Part shown: in pieces, positions 17,058 through 25,576 of the stretch
How the letters are laid out: the number at the start of each line of letters is the position of its first letter
How positions within the stretch are numbered: position 1 is the first letter of the stretch
DNA from: BPGX01 sp037447455
Lineage (GTDB): Bacteria; Bacteroidota; Bacteroidia; B-17B0; Aurantibacillaceae
Length of the DNA stretch: 64,000 bases
Direction: 5' to 3'
NCBI GenBank assembly: GCA_037447455.1
Contig: JBBIGQ010000001.1
Span: forward strand, 248,001-312,000
Position numbers and translations under genes: made by a program
The notes under the pieces: model-generated
What the model was told of the DNA's origin: nothing
The model's input: the letters and a program-made list of their open reading frames with translations, nothing else
The model's database searches: none

Positions 17058-19547
17058 ATGCACTATCATCACAAATTAAGTTTTTCCAAAAAGAGAAATC
17101 TCATTGGATGTAGAGTTTTCTTAAAAAAATCATTTTTACTGAGTTTTTATACAATTGTTCATTTTATTGGAACGTTCCACACATCGACCATATCTGCTCA
17201 GCAAAAATATAAAATCGTTTATGGAAAAGTCAGCGACACAGACAACGAAGATATTGTAGGAGCAATTATTGTAGTCAATAAAAAACATAACACCATTACA
17301 AATTTTGAAGGCAAATTTTTTATCAAAATACCGGTTGAAGTTTTTCACCAAAAGTATTTTTTAGAATGTTCTTATGTAGGATTTAATATTTACACAACTC
17401 AAATTGAAATCCCGGAAAATCAGGATAGCATTTTACACAATATTATACTTAAGAAAGATAAAACACTGCTGGACGAAGTGGTTGTATCGGCTGGAAAATA
17501 TGAGCAAAACATTACAGATATTACGGTGAGCATGGACGTTTTAAAACCTGCTTTAATAGAAAACAAAAACACAACGCAATTAGACCAGATAATGAATCAA
17601 ATTCCTGGTGTAAATGTTTATGACAGTCAAATCAGCATCCGTGGGGGAAGCGGATTTTCTTATGGTGCGGGTTCAAGGGTATTAATGTTAGTAGATGAAA
17701 TGCCGATGATTAGTGCCGATGCGAATGATATTAAGTGGAACTATTTACCACTTGAAACAACTGAACAGGTAGAAGTTATCAAAGGAGCGGCATCCTCGTT
17801 GTACGGTTCTTCTGCTTTAAATGGGGTAATTAATCTTCGTACGATGTATGCGAAGTCAAAACCTTATACCCATGTAACTCTTTTCACAGGAACGTATGAT
17901 GCACCTAAAAATTTGTCTTACAAATGGTGGAAGGGCACTTCTCAATGGCAGAGAGGCGTAAACTTTGCACACGGCGAAAAAATCAACAATTGGGATATTG
18001 TCATTGGTGGACATATATTTTCAGATGATGGTTACCGTTATCTTGAAACAGAAGACAGAGGGCGTCTGAACGCTAACATTCGCTACAACTTTAAAAAATT
18101 TCCGGGGCTGTCTGCTGGTGTCAATACCAATATGATGAATACTAGAGGAGGATTATTCTTTCTCTGGCAAAATGCCGATAGCGTGTATGTTCCGCAAGGA
18201 AAAGACATTCAAAGATATAATAATAATCGGTTTAATGTAGATCCGTTTGTTGTTTACAATTTTGGAAGCAATAAAATCAGTTGGCGTAACCGGTATTATC
18301 TTACTCAAAACAGAAATAATAAAAATCAGGATGCCACAGCAGAATTGTATTACAGCGAAGTACAATATCAGAAGAGATGGCTTACTCAATCGTTGACATT
18401 GGGTTCTGTACTGATGTATCAACAGGTGTATTCGGATTCTTTGTATGGAAAACATACCAGTAAAAATGTGGCAGGATATGCTCAATACGATGGAAAATTT
18501 TTTGGAAAACTTAATGTGTCTGCCGGTATCAGAGGAGAGTTTTACAGAGTAGATACTGCTTTCACGAGAGGCGTAATTGCTATTGATGAATTGCCATTAT
18601 TCACAGCTACTACTACTCAAAACATTAAAAATAAATTTAGCAATTTACCATTTCAACCAGTTTTGAGATTAGGTATTAATTATCAACTTTTTCAATATAC
18701 CTTTATCAGAGCGTCGTATGGACAGGGTTATCGTTTTCCCAGTGTTGCAGAAAAGTTTGTTAGTACCAGCGTCAGTAGTTTGAAAATTTTTCCGAATAAT
18801 AAATTACAACCCGAACGTGGGTATAGTGCCGAATTGGGCATAAAACAAGCAATAAAGATAAGTAACTGGAAAGGTTTTATAGACGTTTCGGCTTTTTATA
18901 TGGAATTTAGAAATATGGTAGAATTTGTATTTAATATCTACGCACCGAATGGACCTACTGGTTTCTGGTTAAATGATCTGCCTTATGCAGGTTTTATGTC
19001 TCAGAACATTGGTAATGCCCGTATCCGAGGTGTAGAAACATCTTTGATGGGAAACGGAAATATGGGACCTGTGAATGTTACAATTTTTTCTGGGTATACT
19101 TACATTGACCCAGTGATGTTAGGATTTGACCCCAGAAGAGATACCTTAGGATTACCTGGTGTAAAAACCTTAAAGTATCGCAACAGACATTTATTCAAAA
19201 ATGATATTCAATTGGCTTGGAAATTTATTTCATTGGGCTGGAGTACTCGTTATCAGAGTTTTATGGAAAATATTGATAGAAGATTTATTGAAAGTATTTT
19301 CAAAGAATATGGTTTTGATTTGCCTATTTTTTACATACTACCGGGCTTAAAAGAATATCGAGAAAAAGAATTGGCAGGCGGGAAAAAGGGAAACTGGATT
19401 CACGATGCACGAATCGGATTTCAAGTTAATAAAACATTAAAAGTATCTTATATTGTAAACAATGTATTTAATGCAGAATATTCGTCACGACCGGGAGATG
19501 TACGTCCACCACGACAACACTTTGTGCAAATACAGGTAAAAATATAG
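17058..19547 (+). CDS. TonB-dependent outer membrane receptor
   Basis: An 829-residue active-transport receptor of the outer membrane, energised by TonB. After a long signal region (ending near STISAQQ, about residue 48) comes a carboxypeptidase-regulatory-like beta-sandwich (VYGKVSDTDNEDIVGAIIVVNKK, FEGKFFIKI), then the plug domain (QIPGVNVYDSQISIRGGSGFSYGAGSRVLMLVDEMPM, seen in pieces around 180-230; EVIKGAASSLYGSSALNGVINLRT), then the beta-barrel. The terminal segment NVFNAEYSSRPGDVRPPRQHFVQIQVKI ends in an alternating strand as outer membrane proteins do. No SusD partner is present, so a siderophore, haem or metal chelate is more likely than a glycan. A Fur-like dyad precedes it. Confidence 0.9.
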   Translation: MHYHHKLSFSKKRNLIGCRVFLKKSFLLSFYTIVHFIGTFHTSTISAQQKYKIVYGKVSDTDNEDIVGAIIVVNKKHNTITNFEGKFFIKIPVEVFHQKYFLECSYVGFNIYTTQIEIPENQDSILHNIILKKDKTLLDEVVVSAGKYEQNITDITVSMDVLKPALIENKNTTQLDQIMNQIPGVNVYDSQISIRGGSGFSYGAGSRVLMLVDEMPMISADANDIKWNYLPLETTEQVEVIKGAASSLYGSSALNGVINLRTMYAKSKPYTHVTLFTGTYDAPKNLSYKWWKGTSQWQRGVNFAHGEKINNWDIVIGGHIFSDDGYRYLETEDRGRLNANIRYNFKKFPGLSAGVNTNMMNTRGGLFFLWQNADSVYVPQGKDIQRYNNNRFNVDPFVVYNFGSNKISWRNRYYLTQNRNNKNQDATAELYYSEVQYQKRWLTQSLTLGSVLMYQQVYSDSLYGKHTSKNVAGYAQYDGKFFGKLNVSAGIRGEFYRVDTAFTRGVIAIDELPLFTATTTQNIKNKFSNLPFQPVLRLGINYQLFQYTFIRASYGQGYRFPSVAEKFVSTSVSSLKIFPNNKLQPERGYSAELGIKQAIKISNWKGFIDVSAFYMEFRNMVEFVFNIYAPNGPTGFWLNDLPYAGFMSQNIGNARIRGVETSLMGNGNMGPVNVTIFSGYTYIDPVMLGFDPRRDTLGLPGVKTLKYRNRHLFKNDIQLAWKFISLGWSTRYQSFMENIDRRFIESIFKEYGFDLPIFYILPGLKEYREKELAGGKKGNWIHDARIGFQVNKTLKVSYIVNNVFNAEYSSRPGDVRPPRQHFVQIQVKI

Positions 19548-19682
19548 TGCCTCATGCCCGAACTCAGAAATTCTATTGTGTCACTAAAGCATCCCTTTGT
19601 ATGTTAGATTCAGGTGTGTTTGGTTGAACCTATCGCTATAAAATTTTTTGGCCTATACTCTTTATTTATGCTTTCAGGTCAA

Positions 19683-20720
19683 CTATTGTATAATAGGGGG
19701 TGTTTTGTATTCAGAAGGAATATCTGCAGTCAGTGCTTTTAAGAATGTAACGATGTCTTTTATTTCTTCGTCCAATAAATCTTTATTTAATTGTGCTTTG
19801 GCCATTATTTTCACAGCTTCTTCAAGATTATTTACACTACCATCGTGGAAATATGGATGGGTCTTTTCTATATTCCTTAAAGAGGGGACTTTAAATACAA
19901 ATCTGTCGCCTGCCAATTTGGTAATTTTTACCTTACCACTATCTGTTTTTGTGCTTTTAGTATAATCCCAGTAGTTACCATATACAGCAAATTTTTGAAA
20001 CATATTGCCACCTACACCAACCCCATTATGACAGCTTGTGCATCCGGTCGTAATGAAAGTAAGCAACCCCTTTTTTTCCTCTACACTCAATGCATTCTTA
20101 TTACCTTTCAGATAATCGTCAAAACGGGAAGGAGTGATAAGTTTTCGTTCAAATGCACCGATGGCCTTCTTTAAATTGGCATAAGTAATAGGGTCTTTTT
20201 CATTCGGAAACGCTGCTTTGAATAATTTTTGATAGTGTTCAGATTTTTTCAAACGATCTATTAAAAATTTCTCGTTAGGGATGTTCATTTCAACAGGATT
20301 TAAGATAGGCATACCGGCCTGTTCTTCCACTGTAGCGGCTCTTCCGTCCCAAAATTGAGCTGTATGAATGGCCGCATTCAGAGTGGTGGGAGAGTTTCTA
20401 TCTCCGAATTTACCTTCTTCGCCTTTGGACGTTGGCTGATTATCCACACCAAAGGTAGAAAGGTTATGACAAGTATTACAACCCATCGTTTGTTTACGGG
20501 ATAATTGATTGTCAAAATAGAGCGAATGACCCAGTTTGACTAAATCAGGGTTTAAGGTATCGGTAGGTTCTAATGCCTGAAAAACATTCAGTTTATCTGC
20601 CAAGACCTCATCGTATCTCTGGCTTTCATTTGCAGCAGTATTCTTTTTTTCCTCTTGATTTGAATCAGAGCACGAGGCGATAAGAAACAAAGGTATAAAG
20701 TAAAGTGGGAGTTTTTTCAT
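19683..20720 (-). CDS. Diheme cytochrome c peroxidase lipoprotein
   Basis: Reduces periplasmic hydrogen peroxide with electrons from c-type cytochromes. From the ATG at 20720 the protein has 345 residues. Residues 1-18 are a lipoprotein signal ending LIASC. Two haem motifs are visible: CNTCH (with SRKQTMG just before, first domain) and CTSCH (second domain). FDNQLSRKQ, PTTLNAAIHTAQFWDGRA, EEQAGMPILNP and VPSLRNIEKTHPYFHDGS are standard CcpA/MauG-family blocks. The lipid anchor probably places it on a membrane surface facing the periplasm. It has a good promoter at 20736-20766, and the divergent upstream region holds two inverted repeats. Confidence 0.92.
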   Translation of the reverse strand: MKKLPLYFIPLFLIASCSDSNQEEKKNTAANESQRYDEVLADKLNVFQALEPTDTLNPDLVKLGHSLYFDNQLSRKQTMGCNTCHNLSTFGVDNQPTSKGEEGKFGDRNSPTTLNAAIHTAQFWDGRAATVEEQAGMPILNPVEMNIPNEKFLIDRLKKSEHYQKLFKAAFPNEKDPITYANLKKAIGAFERKLITPSRFDDYLKGNKNALSVEEKKGLLTFITTGCTSCHNGVGVGGNMFQKFAVYGNYWDYTKSTKTDSGKVKITKLAGDRFVFKVPSLRNIEKTHPYFHDGSVNNLEEAVKIMAKAQLNKDLLDEEIKDIVTFLKALTADIPSEYKTPPIIQ

Positions 20721-20735
20721 AAGTTTAATTTTTTG

Positions 20736-20766
20736 CAAATTTAAATACAAAGCGTAACCGCTACAA
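20736..20766 (-). promoter_or_regulatory. Bacteroidota-type promoter for the cytochrome c peroxidase gene
   Basis: On the minus strand TTG (20766-20764), a 20-base spacer and TAAATTTG (20743-20736) match TTG-N20-TAnnTTTG exactly, 15 bases before the ATG. Confidence 0.62.
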
Positions 20767-20788
20767 ATAGAAATTTTTTATGGCTGTA

Positions 20789-20822
20789 TTGATAAAATTT
20801 TGAGTGGTTTTTATTTTATCAA
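20789..20822. repeat. 10-bp inverted repeat upstream of the peroxidase promoter
   Basis: TTGATAAAAT (20789-20798) and ATTTTATCAA (20813-20822) are perfect inverted arms with a 14-base spacer, about 23 bases upstream of the -33 element of the peroxidase promoter. The outer TTGAT/ATCAA match FNR/CRP half-sites but are too far apart for one standard site; a regulator-binding role is possible. Confidence 0.4.
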
Positions 20823-20912
20823 GATAACTTATCAATTAAGAGGTTCAATAAATGCAAATTTGATTCATTTTTTTGTAAAAATACAGCACATATTTTTAAA
20901 TCTAACTCCTTG

Positions 20913-20957
20913 ATTGTGAATAATTTATTCTCAAAATGAGAATAAATTATTCACAAT
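20913..20957. repeat. Perfect 21-bp inverted repeat with 3-base centre
   Basis: Left arm 20913-20933 and right arm 20937-20957 are exact reverse complements across all 21 positions, separated by AAA. The arms start ATTGTGAATAA and end TTCTCA. The repeat lies between divergent genes, 49 bases upstream of the TM2 lipoprotein start, with no T-tract following either arm, so a terminator is unlikely. It could be an operator, a structured 5' leader of the TM2 message, or a small mobile-element remnant. Confidence 0.7.
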
Positions 20958-21005
20958 TTAAAATCTTTTTACATAAATTTCCACACAAACTTAAAAACAA
21001 AAATT

Positions 21006-21659
21006 ATGAAAAAACATGGCTTAATTGTCGGGAAAGCCCTTGTAGCGGGCTTACTTCTTCTTTTAGTTTCGTCTTGTTCCATGCAAAAAAGAGTTTATAG
21101 AAGTGGTTATTATGTAGAATGGCTGTCAAAGAAATCATCAAATAATAACCTATCCCCAAAAACTGAAAGTAATTCTGAAAAGTCCGTAAAAAGAGATAAT
21201 CTTTTTAAAGAATCAATAAATAAAAATAATAAAATTATAGCTGTCACTTTTACTGAAACAAGTAAAACTAATCTTAATAATGTAAATAAAAAACTGTCTG
21301 GAAGAGAAATAGCAACCAACAATGGCATTACAAAATCTACTTTTAGAAACAGTGTGCAGAAAAACACACAAGAACAAAATTACAGACAGGATTATTCTTT
21401 TCAACATAATAAAAAAGAACAGAAAAAAAATATTTCTGCACAAGCCCCCGAAGATGGAAAAAGTCAACTTATAGCATTACTTTTATGTTTGTTTGTGGGG
21501 GCATTAGGAATACATCGTTTTTATTTAGGTTATATTGGTATTGGAGTCATTCAGCTACTCACATTGGGAGGATGTGGTATTTGGGCACTAGTTGATCTTA
21601 TAATGATTCTAACTGGAGATTTAAAACCAAAAGATGGTGATTATGCTAAAAAGATATAG
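21006..21659 (+). CDS. TM2-domain protein with a lipoprotein signal
   Basis: A 217-residue protein in three parts. Residues 1-24 form a lipoprotein signal (VAGLLLLLVSSC). Residues ~30-145 are low-complexity and rich in N, K, S and Q, with no visible fold. Residues ~150-217 are a TM2 domain: SQLIALLLCLFVGALGIHRFYLGY, then GIGVIQLLTLGGCGIWALVDLIMIL, ending in a charged tail. TM2 domains are two-helix hairpins with a conserved HRFYLG turn and unknown biochemical role. A lipid anchor plus two helices implies an inner-membrane protein with a long exposed linker. A DUF2752 gene follows, a pairing seen elsewhere in Bacteroidota. Confidence 0.82.
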   Translation: MKKHGLIVGKALVAGLLLLLVSSCSMQKRVYRSGYYVEWLSKKSSNNNLSPKTESNSEKSVKRDNLFKESINKNNKIIAVTFTETSKTNLNNVNKKLSGREIATNNGITKSTFRNSVQKNTQEQNYRQDYSFQHNKKEQKKNISAQAPEDGKSQLIALLLCLFVGALGIHRFYLGYIGIGVIQLLTLGGCGIWALVDLIMILTGDLKPKDGDYAKKI

Positions 21660-21680
21660 TTTTTTATATTCAAAAAAATA

Positions 21681-21720
21681 AACACTCTTACTGAAACATA
21701 AATAAGTTAAGTAGAGTGTT
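21681..21720 (+). promoter_or_regulatory. Hairpin overlapping the DUF2752 start codon
   Basis: AACACTCTTACT (21681-21692) can pair with AGTAGAGTGTT (21710-21720), giving 11 pairs with one bulged base and a 17-base loop. The only usable in-frame starts of the downstream gene (GTG 21716, TTG 21719) lie inside the right arm. It could control translation or, with the T-poor flank, weakly attenuate transcription. Confidence 0.38.
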
Positions 21721-22051
21721 GAGAAGTATTTTAAATAATAAAATCATAAAGTTAATAGCATTATTAGTTCTAATTGCAGTACCTCTCATTGATATACTTT
21801 TACCTATTAATTTTTTTGATAAACGTGGGTTTTCAATATGCTTATCTGTAATCTTACTAAACAAACAATGTTGGGGCTGTGGCATGACAAAAGCAATTCA
21901 TCATGCGTTACATTTGGACTTTTCCACAGCTTATGAATATAATAAGTTATTTATTATTATCTTGCCTCTTTTAGTGTATTTATGGTTTTATTATGTAATA
22001 AGGATTTTTAAACACATATTTATGAATAAAGTAAAAAATATACAGCATTGA
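21716..22051 (+). CDS. DUF2752 membrane protein
   Basis: A 111-residue inner-membrane protein with two hydrophobic segments (LIALLVLIAVPLIDILLPI near the N-terminus and LFIIILPLLVYLWFYYVI near residue 85). Between them lies CWGCGMTKAIHHALHLDF, the CxxCGMT/R motif that defines DUF2752. The cysteine pair suggests metal or redox chemistry, but no function is established. There is no in-frame ATG before the motif and an in-frame stop at 21692, so translation must begin at GTG 21716 or TTG 21719. The gene lies 57 bases behind the TM2 gene and is probably co-transcribed. Confidence 0.78.
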   Translation: MLRSILNNKIIKLIALLVLIAVPLIDILLPINFFDKRGFSICLSVILLNKQCWGCGMTKAIHHALHLDFSTAYEYNKLFIIILPLLVYLWFYYVIRIFKHIFMNKVKNIQH

Positions 22052-22305
22052 TATAATAGTAGACATTTGTTGATTTTTTACCACTCAGGTGCGTCTTATT
22101 CTTCCTGCTTTGCGTCTTAATACCGCAAGTGAGAAGAAATCTTTTTACTGATGAGTAGTAACTATTATGCCGCTTTTATACCCCACTACATTTATGCCAC
22201 CAAGGGCGCATCCCGTCAGATAACAGAAACATAGAGGAAATGTTACGGGGGCAGAAGATTAAAAAATTAGTAACAATAAAAGCAAATGATCTAAAAAGAC
22301 AGTAA

Positions 22306-22566
22306 TTAGTTGTTTGCCTGGGGCTGAACAAAAATGAACTTTTTCCCTCTTTTTAGTTTAAACATAACAGTCCCGTCTGTTAATGCAAAAAGTGTATGAT
22401 CCTTTCCCATTCCCACATTATCACCGGGATGAAATTTTGTGCCTCTCTGACGCACGATGATATTCCCTGCTTTGCAGGTTTGTCCTCCGAATAGTTTTAC
22501 ACCCAAACGTTTGCTATGAGAGTCCCGACCGTTTTTTACACTACCTTCTCCTTTCTTATGTGCCAT
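22306..22566 (-). CDS. rpmA: Ribosomal protein bL27
   Basis: Large-subunit protein whose N-terminus reaches the peptidyl-transferase centre. The 86-residue sequence has MAHKKGEGSVKNGRDSHSKRLGVK, GGQTCKAGNIIVRQRGTKFHPG (read in two parts) and the GKDHTLFAL segment of the family. There is no N-terminal extension of the kind removed by Prp protease in Firmicutes. It follows rplU by 29 bases, the usual arrangement. Confidence 0.97.
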   Translation of the reverse strand: MAHKKGEGSVKNGRDSHSKRLGVKLFGGQTCKAGNIIVRQRGTKFHPGDNVGMGKDHTLFALTDGTVMFKLKRGKKFIFVQPQANN

Positions 22567-22595
22567 ATTGGTAAATTTTTAAGATGATGATAATT

Positions 22596-22904
22596 TTAGA
22601 TTTCGATTTTTTCAATTTGAACCTGAGACAGATATTGTCTGTGTCCGTTTAATTTCTGGTATCCTTTTCTTCTTTTCTTTTTGAACACCAATACTTTATC
22701 GCCTTTCAGATGCTTTAGAACTTTAGCACTTACTTTACCACTAATCATTGGAGTGCCTACTTTGACATCTCCATTATTTTCTACGAGAAGAATTTTATCA
22801 AATTGAACAGTGTCGCCTTCATTGGCTTTCAGGCGATGCGTATAGATTTTTTGACCTTCTTCTACTTTGAATTGCTGTCCGGCTATTTCTACAATGGCAT
22901 ACAT
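22596..22904 (-). CDS. rplU: Ribosomal protein bL21
   Basis: Large-subunit protein that binds 23S rRNA. From the ATG at 22904 it has 102 residues: MYAIVEIAGQQFKVEEGQKIY, read in two parts at the N-terminus, then DKILLVENNGDVKVGTP and a basic C-terminal half with FKKKRRKGYQKLNGHRQ, which contains the YxxxxGHRQ family signature. The longer frame to 22970 is rejected because it has no family match and crosses a likely promoter. It is the first gene of the rplU-rpmA pair. Confidence 0.97.
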   Translation of the reverse strand: MYAIVEIAGQQFKVEEGQKIYTHRLKANEGDTVQFDKILLVENNGDVKVGTPMISGKVSAKVLKHLKGDKVLVFKKKRRKGYQKLNGHRQYLSQVQIEKIEI

Positions 22905-22924
22905 AAAATTAAATTTAAGGGCTG

Positions 22925-22952
22925 CAAGTATACAAAATAATTTAATTACCAA
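22925..22952 (-). promoter_or_regulatory. Likely promoter of rplU-rpmA
   Basis: On the minus strand TTG (22952-22950), 17 bases, then TATACTTG (22932-22925), one mismatch from TAnnTTTG. It lies 20 bases before the rplU ATG. The rest of 22905-23148 shows no gene or structure I can name. Confidence 0.42.
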
Positions 22953-23148
22953 AAAATATTTTGTTGCCACTTATCAAAATTTCCGCAAAGCCGCCAAGCG
23001 TACTTACGATATTTTTTGTACTCCCGTCCCTACAAAACGGTAAAGAGAATGAATTTGCAAATAAAATGTCACCGAATAGTAACGAAAAACATTTAAGTAA
23101 ATCCGGTCAATCAAGCCATGTTTTCAAACCAGGCAGATAACTTCTACT

Positions 23149-23778
23149 TCATTCATTGATGAGATGTTTTTCATTAAATAAACGAATGTAATAACTGTAC
23201 TTTTTCTTTTTTTGTTTTCGGCTAAGCTGTGTAAATGTGTTGTAAATCTCAGTATCTTTCTTTAATAATTCTTCTAATTGTTCTATGCTAAAAGGATATA
23301 CTTTCCCTGTATAATAATCCAGTAAAAACTCCTTTAGTTCCCTTGTTTTCACAGGCACTCCGGCCATTCCATAAGGATAGCCAATACCAACACCGGAATA
23401 ATACGTTACTTCCTGTGTGCCAATAAAATAAGAAATGGCACCTAAAACTGGCACTTTGTAAAACGCATTGTCATAATAAATATACAAAATGCCGTTTTGA
23501 AAATACCCCCATAAATTTTTTGGGAATATTTTTTCTGCTACACCTGATGGCGTCCTTATCAGAATGTCTTTTTGTGAGACCACTTTAGTAAAAAAATCTA
23601 ATTGAGATGTATCGATATTGGTAATAATTTGTTGCTTTGTAATGGGTCTGTTTTCACGAAATTGAAGGTAGTCAAAGTACAATCCTTCTTTTCTTTCAAC
23701 AAATGTGCTATCGTTTTGTCCTAAAAAAGAATTTATTGTGAATGTAAAAAATGCAATGAGTAAATATAAGTTTGACAT
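23149..23778 (-). CDS. Exported protein of unknown function
   Basis: A 209-residue protein with an N-terminal signal peptide (LIAFFTFTINSFLGQ). The body has FDYLQFRENRPIT near residue 35, then alternating strands and the IYYDNAFYKVPVLGAISYFIG segment near residue 100, and a lysine-rich C-terminus (LSRKQKKKKYSYYIRLFNE). I recognise no catalytic motif. The YFxN.LYIYYD... arrangement recalls uncharacterised periplasmic proteins found in Bacteroidota. It follows kynU by 7 bases on the same strand and may share its transcript. Confidence 0.62.
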   Translation of the reverse strand: MSNLYLLIAFFTFTINSFLGQNDSTFVERKEGLYFDYLQFRENRPITKQQIITNIDTSQLDFFTKVVSQKDILIRTPSGVAEKIFPKNLWGYFQNGILYIYYDNAFYKVPVLGAISYFIGTQEVTYYSGVGIGYPYGMAGVPVKTRELKEFLLDYYTGKVYPFSIEQLEELLKKDTEIYNTFTQLSRKQKKKKYSYYIRLFNEKHLINE

Positions 23779-23785
23779 AAACTAC

Positions 23786-25081
23786 TTATGAGGAAGTATT
23801 ATTAAGTATTTTCTGTAAAATCACAACTAAGTTGTAAATATCCTCAAATGAATTATACAAGGGTGCTGGTGCCATTCGAATAACATTAGGTTCTCTCCAA
23901 TCAACAATAACACCAGTTTGTATCCATTCATTAAAAAACTTTTTTGGATGTTCTAAATTACAAACAACAGAAAGCTGTGCCCCTCTTTGTTGTGGGGTTA
24001 AAATTTTAAATATTTCCTTTCCATAAATTGTATTAACCGCCATCAATGCTTCTTCTAAAAATGCGGTGAGTTGTTTACTTTTTTGAGTAATTGCTGGCAT
24101 CGTTGCTTCTTCAAAAATATCTAAGGAAGCAAGACATACCGCCATTGATAAAACAGGTGCGTTGCTAAGCTGCCAACGTTCTGCGGTGGGCATGGGTTCA
24201 AAAGTTGGCTTCATCTTAAAACGTTCGTTTTTGTCTGTGCCCCACCATCCGGCAAATACTGGCAAATCCAGATTATTCAAATATTTTTGATGTACAAAAG
24301 CCCCCCCAACAGAACCCGGCCCGCTATTCAGGTATTTATATGAACACCATGCGGCAAAGTCAACTTCCCAATCGTGCAAGTTGAGAGCGATATTTCCCGC
24401 AGCGTGCGCCAAATCCCAACCACAGACAATTCCGAATTGATGGGCAAAAGATGTAATATTAGCTATGTCAAATACCTGACCAGATAAATAATTGACCCCT
24501 CCTATTAAAATCATAGCAATTTCATCCTGATGCCTTTCAATCGTTTCATAAATTTTTGCTTCATCTATTACAAAATCTTCTCGTTCTGAACGCACCATAA
24601 TAACATCGGTATCAGGATTGCCGCCATGAAATTTTACTTGTGATTGTACAGCATAAATATCACTGGGAAAGGCTGGATATTCAATTAGGATTTTTCTTTT
24701 TTTCTCTGAAGGGCGATAAAAGGAAACCATTAAAAAGTGCAAGTTAGAAGTCAGCTGATTCATCATCACTACTTCTTCCGGAAGTGCCCCCACAATTTTT
24801 GCCATTTTGTGAGTCAATAATTCATGGTAAGAAAACCACGGTCTTTTGGCATGAAAATGCCCCTCAACGCCGTATTGAGCCCAATCGTTGAGTTCTTGTA
24901 AAATGTATTCTCTTGTCTGTTTAGGTTGCAAGCCAAGTGAATTACCGGTAAAATACAGCACGTTTTTTCCGTTGTGTTGAGGAAATAAAAATTTTTCTCT
25001 GAATTGTTTTAAGGTATCTTGGTTATCTAATTCTTGTGCCTTATTTTTTATGTCATTGAGAGTAAGAGAAAAAGTTTTCAT
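23786..25081 (-). CDS. kynU: Kynureninase
   Basis: PLP enzyme that splits kynurenine or 3-hydroxykynurenine into (3-hydroxy)anthranilate and alanine, in tryptophan degradation or NAD synthesis. The 431-residue protein has YFTGNSLGLQPKQTREYI, the NQLTSNLHFLMVSFYRP block, the CGWDLAHAAGNI segment (PLP-binding aspartate), and the PLP-lysine in AAWCSYKYLNSGPGSVGG, followed by FKMKPTFEPMPTAERWQLSN. All of these fit KynU. No other kynurenine-pathway gene lies in the window. It sits behind ricT and gldH. Confidence 0.93.
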   Translation of the reverse strand: MKTFSLTLNDIKNKAQELDNQDTLKQFREKFLFPQHNGKNVLYFTGNSLGLQPKQTREYILQELNDWAQYGVEGHFHAKRPWFSYHELLTHKMAKIVGALPEEVVMMNQLTSNLHFLMVSFYRPSEKKRKILIEYPAFPSDIYAVQSQVKFHGGNPDTDVIMVRSEREDFVIDEAKIYETIERHQDEIAMILIGGVNYLSGQVFDIANITSFAHQFGIVCGWDLAHAAGNIALNLHDWEVDFAAWCSYKYLNSGPGSVGGAFVHQKYLNNLDLPVFAGWWGTDKNERFKMKPTFEPMPTAERWQLSNAPVLSMAVCLASLDIFEEATMPAITQKSKQLTAFLEEALMAVNTIYGKEIFKILTPQQRGAQLSVVCNLEHPKKFFNEWIQTGVIVDWREPNVIRMAPAPLYNSFEDIYNLVVILQKILNNTSS

Positions 25082-25089
25082 AAAATTAA

Positions 25090-25575
25090 TTATCTGTTTT
25101 TAGACACCCTGATAATTTCAAATCCAAATTCACTGATGTTTGGCAAGGGATCCTGCCGCATGGCTTGAACAAAGAAGAATTGATAAACTCCACTTTTTGA
25201 GAAGCGAACATTTTTTTTGATGGGTAGGGTAATATCATACATGTCTCCAAGTCCACTGCCATACCATTCTCCTTTGCTATTAGCCAACATACATTCTATG
25301 GTATCATTTTGCATTGAGCCATTAGGATAAATCGTCGTCATGAATACATACAAATTAATATATGGATACAATTCACCATGTCTTATTTTGATATTCACAT
25401 CGCACAAACTTATGGTGTCAATAATATCTACCCTGAACTTAGCGGTATCTTGCGAAGCCCATTCTTCTTTTTCAATGTAATAATACTTGCTGTACACAAC
25501 GCTTGTCTTTTTGCAGGAAAACAGAGAAAAGATTATTAACAAAACGATTGATAGAAATGAGGCAATTCGCTGCAT
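25090..25575 (-). CDS. gldH: Gliding motility lipoprotein GldH
   Basis: Outer-membrane-associated lipoprotein required for gliding motility in Flavobacterium johnsoniae. The 161-residue protein begins with a lipoprotein signal ending LFSC (Cys21), then KYYYIEKEEWASQDTAKFRVDI, which fits the GldH start, then a beta-rich body with YINLYVFMTTIYPNGS and GEWYGSGLGDMYDITLP. The gene begins 1 base after ricT ends, an arrangement common in Bacteroidota and a strong support for the call. GldH also occurs in non-gliding species, so motility is not proven. Confidence 0.84.
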   Translation of the reverse strand: MQRIASFLSIVLLIIFSLFSCKKTSVVYSKYYYIEKEEWASQDTAKFRVDIIDTISLCDVNIKIRHGELYPYINLYVFMTTIYPNGSMQNDTIECMLANSKGEWYGSGLGDMYDITLPIKKNVRFSKSGVYQFFFVQAMRQDPLPNISEFGFEIIRVSKNR

Positions 25576-25576
25576 T

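Noticed and set aside
19648..19965. 105-residue plus-strand frame opposite the cytochrome c peroxidase gene
   Set aside because: It is antisense to the C-terminal part of a clear gene and has no family features.
20913..20957. 21-bp inverted repeat read as a rho-independent terminator
   Set aside because: The flanking genes diverge from it, and no T-run follows either arm.
22052..22305. Possible RNA gene in the gap before rpmA
   Set aside because: The gap is somewhat less AT-rich than its surroundings, but I see no tRNA arms, promoter or stable hairpin that would support one.
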